Shown in pieces: positions 5,863-8,215 of a stretch of DNA of 8,215 nt (position 1 is the stretch's first letter; each line of letters starts with the position of its first letter). Where the stretch lies: assembly GCA_035637175.1 (NCBI GenBank), contig DASPXS010000117.1:1-8215 (forward strand). The letters are read 5' to 3'. The position numbers and the translations under genes are program-made. Origin of the DNA: AV2 sp035637175 (GTDB taxonomy: Bacteria; Verrucomicrobiota; Verrucomicrobiia; Limisphaerales; AV2). The notes below the pieces were generated by a model. It was given only the letters and a program-made list of their open reading frames with translations, ran no database searches and was not told where the DNA came from.

Positions 5863-5961
5863 CGTTAAATGGTTGAGCCGTTGAACCGTTGAATTGGTAA
5901 AAAATGGTCGGCAGCTACGGATGGCGCCAATGTAACGATGTAACGTTTCAACGATTCAACG
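5863..5961. repeat. Octamer-armed inverted-repeat element 3 (nuoA/nuoB junction)
   Basis: The left arm (5863-5897) reads CGTTAAAT GGTTGAGC CGTTGAAC CGTTGAAT TGG. The right arm (5927-5961) reads CCA ATGTAACG ATGTAACG TTTCAACG ATTCAACG. They match in inverted orientation at 26 of 35 positions around a 29-bp centre. The left arm shares 25 of 26 bases with 191-216 in element 1. The element fills the gap between the nuoA stop (5970-5972) and the nuoB ATG (5856). Confidence 0.8.
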
Positions 5962-5969
5962 TTCATGTT

Positions 5970-6350
5970 TCATTTCCACGTCAGCACACCTTTCTGCCAG
6001 GCCCAGATCAGACCTTCCACCAGCAACAAAAGAAAAATCATCATTGCCACAAACGCCCCGACCGCCAACCCGCTGAATGCGACCGCAAACGGCAGAAGAA
6101 AGATCGTTTCCACATCGAAGATCAGAAAGATAATGCCGTAGAGATAATACTCGGATTTGAACTGCATCCAGGCGTCGCCCTTTGACTCGAGTCCGCACTC
6201 GTAGGTGGCATTTTTGTCGGGGCCGGGCTTTGCCGGCGAAAATCTCATGGCCCAAAGCCGGGCCAACCCCAACGGCAACAGGGCAAACAAGACCGCCGCC
6301 ACAAGCAGAACCGTAACCAGAAGGTAAGGGCTGTATTCGTCCGGATTCAT
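5970..6350 (-). CDS. nuoA: NADH-quinone oxidoreductase subunit A (NuoA)
   Basis: Small membrane subunit of complex I next to NuoH and the quinone cavity. The protein has 126 residues and three transmembrane helices (about 9-32, 68-93 and 97-117). The conserved loop ATYECGLESKGDAWMQF (48-64) carries the family Cys52. The second helix, with YYLYGIIFLIFDVETIFLLP (68-87), carries the Asp/Glu pair typical of NuoA. Length and start are normal; the ATG is at 6350, with no strong Shine-Dalgarno sequence before it. It is the first gene of the operon: a likely promoter lies just upstream at 6386-6414 and a bidirectional terminator-like palindrome beyond that. The next gene, nuoB, follows after element 3. 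Confidence 0.97.
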   Translation of the reverse strand: MNPDEYSPYLLVTVLLVAAVLFALLPLGLARLWAMRFSPAKPGPDKNATYECGLESKGDAWMQFKSEYYLYGIIFLIFDVETIFLLPFAVAFSGLAVGAFVAMMIFLLLLVEGLIWAWQKGVLTWK

Positions 6351-6385
6351 CGCAGGATTTCAACTTGCTGCTCTTTTCAGTTGCT

Positions 6386-6414
6386 ACCGTATCGGTGGAA
6401 AATCAGCGCGTCAA
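6386..6414 (-). promoter_or_regulatory. Putative sigma-70-type promoter for the nuo operon
   Basis: Read on the minus strand, TTGACG (6414-6409) and TACGGT (6391-6386) are separated by exactly 17 bp. The -35 box matches the consensus at five of six positions; the -10 box is weaker (three of six). It would start transcription about 30 nt before the nuoA ATG. It is the only such pair I noticed between nuoA and the upstream terminator. Verrucomicrobial promoters are little studied, so this is tentative. Confidence 0.42.
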
Positions 6415-6488
6415 GGAACGGCGACGCAACGGACATTCGATATCAGGAAAGCCTGTTTGAAATAAAAACCCGGCTAATGGGACGACCA

Positions 6489-6530
6489 GCCTGCGGAAAA
6501 AACACGCATATGCGTGTTTTTTTCGCAGGC
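6489..6530. terminator. Bidirectional rho-independent terminator-like palindrome
   Basis: This is a 42-bp near-perfect palindrome, 21 bp per half with a single G/T mismatch (6496 with 6523). Its core is CACGCATATGCGTG (6503-6516), flanked by six A on the left and seven T on the right, inside outer GCCTGCG/CGCAGGC arms. The core stem plus T-run gives an intrinsic-terminator shape on both strands (six T on the minus strand). It lies 46 bp past the stop of the 6576-6851 gene and upstream of the nuo promoter, so it would insulate the operon from upstream transcription. Confidence 0.8.
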
Positions 6531-6575
6531 CGGGGATCGCGGTGCGCGAGTGTTCCGATGGGCAGGCGAAGCTTT

Positions 6576-6851
6576 TCAGTGCTGGTTCGAGTTCGGCTGG
6601 TGTCGTTTTAAACCGACCGATTGGGCGATCTCATCGAACTCTTCGCCGCTGACTTCGTGCAACTCCTTGCCTTTGGATTTGAGCTTCTCGTTGATCTTGA
6701 CGGCCTTTTCAGTCATTTCTTCGTGCGTTTCCTTGCTTCCGCCCAGCAGGGCGAAGTTCGGTCCGGTGGTAACGCGTTTGTGGCCGTCGGTATCCAGGCC
6801 GACTCCGAGCATGATGGCCTTCGCCTTTTTCTTTTTGGAAACGTGCGACAC
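6576..6851 (-). CDS. Small conserved-type hypothetical protein, Lys-rich N-terminus
   Basis: Function unknown. The protein has 91 residues and starts with GTG at 6851 (read as Met-Ser-His-Val-Ser), then KKKKAKAIMLGVGLDTDGHK, a TTGPNFALLGGSKETHEEMTE stretch in the middle, and a Lys/Glu-rich helical second half (KAVKINEKLKSKGKELHEV). From memory, short proteins with 'KKAKAIMLGVGLD..DGHKR...GxNF.L.GGS.ETHE.M.E' occur widely in Verrucomicrobia and Planctomycetes as uncharacterised proteins; this is recall, not a search. There is no signal peptide or membrane segment, so it is probably cytoplasmic. No Shine-Dalgarno sequence precedes the GTG; the next in-frame ATG is codon 14 and would remove the conserved N-terminus. 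It is a single gene, followed by the palindromic terminator and separated from the SDR gene by a repeat element. Confidence 0.75.
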   Translation of the reverse strand: MSHVSKKKKAKAIMLGVGLDTDGHKRVTTGPNFALLGGSKETHEEMTEKAVKINEKLKSKGKELHEVSGEEFDEIAQSVGLKRHQPNSNQH

Positions 6852-6900
6852 GCCAGGAGGTTACCGCTAACAGCGCTGAATTCAAGGAACAAACGAGCAA

Positions 6901-7036
6901 TGACGAAATCCGAATGTCGAATGACGAAAGAAACCCGAATATCTGAAATCCGAACCACACATTCAGGAGTTTGTGCTCTCCGTTGGGCATTCGGATTTCA
7001 GCATTCATGCGTCATTCGTCATTCGGATTTCCGTCA
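6901..7036. repeat. GAAATCCGAATG-type dispersed repeat, hairpin form
   Basis: Two half-copies face each other. The outer pair, 6901-6926 and 7010-7036, is nearly fully complementary (GTCATTCG-CATTCGGATTTC core, one mismatch and one single-base gap). The inner pair CTGAAATCCGAA (6943-6954) and TTCGGATTTCAG (6990-7001) is perfect over 12 bp. The left half also aligns without gaps over 48 bp (38 matches) to 8168-8215. It ends 12 bp from the SDR stop codon. No T-run follows, so it is not a classic terminator, though transcription of it would give a long stem. Confidence 0.82.
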
Positions 7037-7048
7037 GAGCCCCGGCGG

Positions 7049-7741
7049 CTACGGCGCGGTCAGCGACCGGCCATTGTCTCCCGGCCCAAGGCCCAGCAAA
7101 AACGGCACCGCCTTCTTCGCCCATTGCTCCGCGGTCGGATACGCCGATGCCGAACCACCGAAACAACTCTGCAGCATGTCTGTGTTGATGATGCCGGGAT
7201 TGAGCGGAATCGCGGCCATGCCCGAAGGTAATTCCTGCGCCAAAGCCTGCGTGAGGCCTTCAATCGCCCACTTGGTCGCGCAGTACGGCGCGACTTCCGC
7301 ATCGGTCGAACGGCCCCAGCCGGAACTGAAATTCACAATCACGCCGCTCCCCCGCTCCATCATGGCCGGCAGGAAATGACGGATCACATTGACGACGCCC
7401 TTGATATTCACATCGACGATCTCCGAGAACTCCTCCGCCGGGACTTTCCACAGGGGCGCATTCCTGTTGATGATCGCGGCGTTGTTCAGCAGCAAATCAG
7501 GCGCCGCACGCAATTCCAGCACTCGCCTGGCCCATGTCCTCACTTGTTCGTCCGATGCCACGTCCACGACATCGAAGTCGTGCGATTTGGGGAACCGTTG
7601 ACGCAGGCCCTCGATGCCTTTGCGCGAGCGGCCGCAACCGATGACGACGTGACCGAGGCGCGCGAATTCCTCGACCATCGCGCGCCCGAGCCCGCGAGAG
7701 GCGCCCGTAATGACAACGGTTTTCACTGCCGGTTCCGCCAT
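7049..7741 (-). CDS. Short-chain dehydrogenase/reductase (SDR family)
   Basis: Cytoplasmic NAD(P)-dependent oxidoreductase with a Rossmann fold; the substrate cannot be told. The protein has 230 residues, a little short of the usual ~250. Cofactor motif TGASRGLG is at 12-19. An Arg at 38 and a Ser at 39, after the second strand, hint at NADP(H) preference (inference). NNAA is at 86-89 and N112 lies in VNIKGV. Catalytic Ser139 or Ser140 (NFSSGWG), Tyr153 and Lys157 (YCATK) are all present, so it should be active. The start is ATG at 7741, because TVVITGAS needs only a short lead; an upstream extension of the frame reads out of the neighbouring gene. It overlaps that upstream membrane-protein gene by 19 bp, suggesting coupled expression. 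Confidence 0.93.
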   Translation of the reverse strand: MAEPAVKTVVITGASRGLGRAMVEEFARLGHVVIGCGRSRKGIEGLRQRFPKSHDFDVVDVASDEQVRTWARRVLELRAAPDLLLNNAAIINRNAPLWKVPAEEFSEIVDVNIKGVVNVIRHFLPAMMERGSGVIVNFSSGWGRSTDAEVAPYCATKWAIEGLTQALAQELPSGMAAIPLNPGIINTDMLQSCFGGSASAYPTAEQWAKKAVPFLLGLGPGDNGRSLTAP

Positions 7742-8091
7742 CGCTTCAACCGCCAGTAGAACATGCCGAAGAAAACGGCGCCGCAGCCGTTGACGCCCAT
7801 GGTATAGCCGAGCTTGTAAAACACGCCGTTGTTGTTGTTCTCCGCGTAAATCACCACGTCGTGGCCGATGAGCAGGTTCGGCATCGACGCCGGCATCAGC
7901 GCGCCCTGGACCAGGCCGCGGACGAAACCGGCCGGGCGATGGCTGCGCTCCAATTGCAGGGCCACGCGGTTCAGCGTCCAGCCAATGACGAAAGCAAGGA
8001 GAATGATCGAGGCCAGGCGCGCGACCCAATTCCACCGGGGCCGCGCCCGTGCGGAGACAGGAATGGTGCTGGCGGACATCGGCGCAAGCAT
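7723..8091 (-). CDS. Small membrane protein of unknown function
   Basis: Not assigned to a named family. The protein has 122 residues if it starts at the ATG at 8091 (MLAPMSAS); the ATG at 8079 is an equal alternative and neither has a clear Shine-Dalgarno sequence. The frame stays open upstream to 8184, but that part translates the dispersed repeat and is unlikely to be native. Two hydrophobic helices are visible (about 23-41 and 96-113). Between them is a conserved-looking block, GALMPASMPNLLIGHDVVIY (63-82), then an unusual AENNNNG run and KLGYTMGVNGCGAVFFGMFY (93-112). The C-terminus is basic (WRLKRWRNRQ). From memory similar 'GALMP..P.LL.G.D..IYA.NN...YKLGYT.GVNGCG..FFG' proteins occur in Verrucomicrobia without known role. 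Its last 19 bp overlap the SDR start. Confidence 0.7.
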   Translation of the reverse strand: MLAPMSASTIPVSARARPRWNWVARLASIILLAFVIGWTLNRVALQLERSHRPAGFVRGLVQGALMPASMPNLLIGHDVVIYAENNNNGVFYKLGYTMGVNGCGAVFFGMFYWRLKRWRNRQ

Positions 8092-8129
8092 GTTTTTGAT
8101 CTGCGCGGTCGGGCAAGAATAATCTGACT

Positions 8130-8215
8130 CAAATCCGAATGCCGAACGACAAAGGACACAGGAAGGCCGAAATCCGAATGACAAATGACGAAGGAAGCTC
8201 GAAGTCTCGAAATCC
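8130..8215. repeat. GAAATCCGAATG-type dispersed repeat, partial at window edge
   Basis: Contains AAATCCGAATG (8131-8141) and CGAAATCCGAATG (8168-8180), followed by ACAAATGACGAAGGAAG. The stretch 8168-8215 aligns without gaps to 6904-6951 with 38 of 48 matches and in the same orientation. Any facing half-copy would lie beyond the window. It abuts the start of the small membrane protein gene. Confidence 0.78.

Noticed and set aside
6381..6611. 76-residue plus-strand frame upstream of nuoA
   Set aside because: Runs through the terminator palindrome and putative promoter; no motif.
7742..8116. Long N-terminal extension of the SDR frame
   Set aside because: It overlaps the membrane-protein gene in another frame and gives Arg-rich sequence; the Rossmann motif fits the ATG at 7741.
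8092..8184. N-terminal extension of the small membrane protein
   Set aside because: Translates the dispersed repeat (FGFRPSCVLCRSAFGFE type), a usual artefact of this repeat.

Overview
The window is bacterial and most likely from Verrucomicrobiota, probably the Pedosphaera/Limisphaerales side. That placement is an inference from protein flavour and repeat content, with no marker gene to confirm it. The clues are nuo subunits with long extensions, a four-helix-bundle 23S-IVS-type gene, short period-8 spacer arrays, and 'GAAATCCGAATG'-type dispersed repeats. Every gene I can support lies on the minus strand, so transcription runs from high to low coordinates.

Layout in transcription order. At the right edge (about 8130-8215) is a partial copy of a dispersed GAAATCCGAATG repeat. 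It is followed by a small two-helix membrane protein of unknown function (7723-8091). This overlaps a short-chain dehydrogenase/reductase gene (7049-7741). A hairpin-forming copy of the same repeat follows at 6901-7036. Next is a small Lys-rich conserved-type protein (6576-6851), then a 42-bp near-perfect palindrome with A and T tracts that looks like a bidirectional terminator (6489-6530). A plausible sigma-70-type promoter (6386-6414) then leads into a respiratory complex I (NADH:quinone oxidoreductase) operon. Its order is nuoA (5970-6350), nuoB (5242-5856), a four-helix-bundle 'intervening sequence' type gene (4722-5249), nuoC (4053-4688), nuoD (2827-4056, GTG start overlapping nuoC), nuoI (1897-2523), nuoH (345-1541) and nuoJ (1-165, cut by the window edge).

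Together the nuo genes encode part of complex I. NuoA, H and J are membrane-arm subunits. NuoB, C, D and I form the connecting arm that carries electrons through clusters N6a/N6b (NuoI) and N2 (NuoB) to the quinone site at the NuoB/NuoD/NuoH interface. The NADH-oxidising module (nuoE, F, G), usually found between nuoD and nuoH, is absent here, and nuoI precedes nuoH, the reverse of the common order.

The most interesting structure is in the spacers. Three nuo junctions (A/B, B/C and H/J) hold imperfect inverted repeats whose arms are each four 8-bp units built on CGTT....; the arms enclose different cargos: about 29 bp (A/B), about 87 bp (H/J), and the whole four-helix-bundle gene (B/C). The last resembles the known arrangement in which this protein family is encoded inside stem-forming intervening sequences of 23S rRNA, but here it sits inside a protein-coding operon. 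The arm at the nuoB end also encodes the last residues of NuoB and the first residues of the cargo protein.

Two longer spacers carry no credible gene: 1542-1896 (a palindromic, probably dispersed repeat) and 2524-2826 (unexplained).
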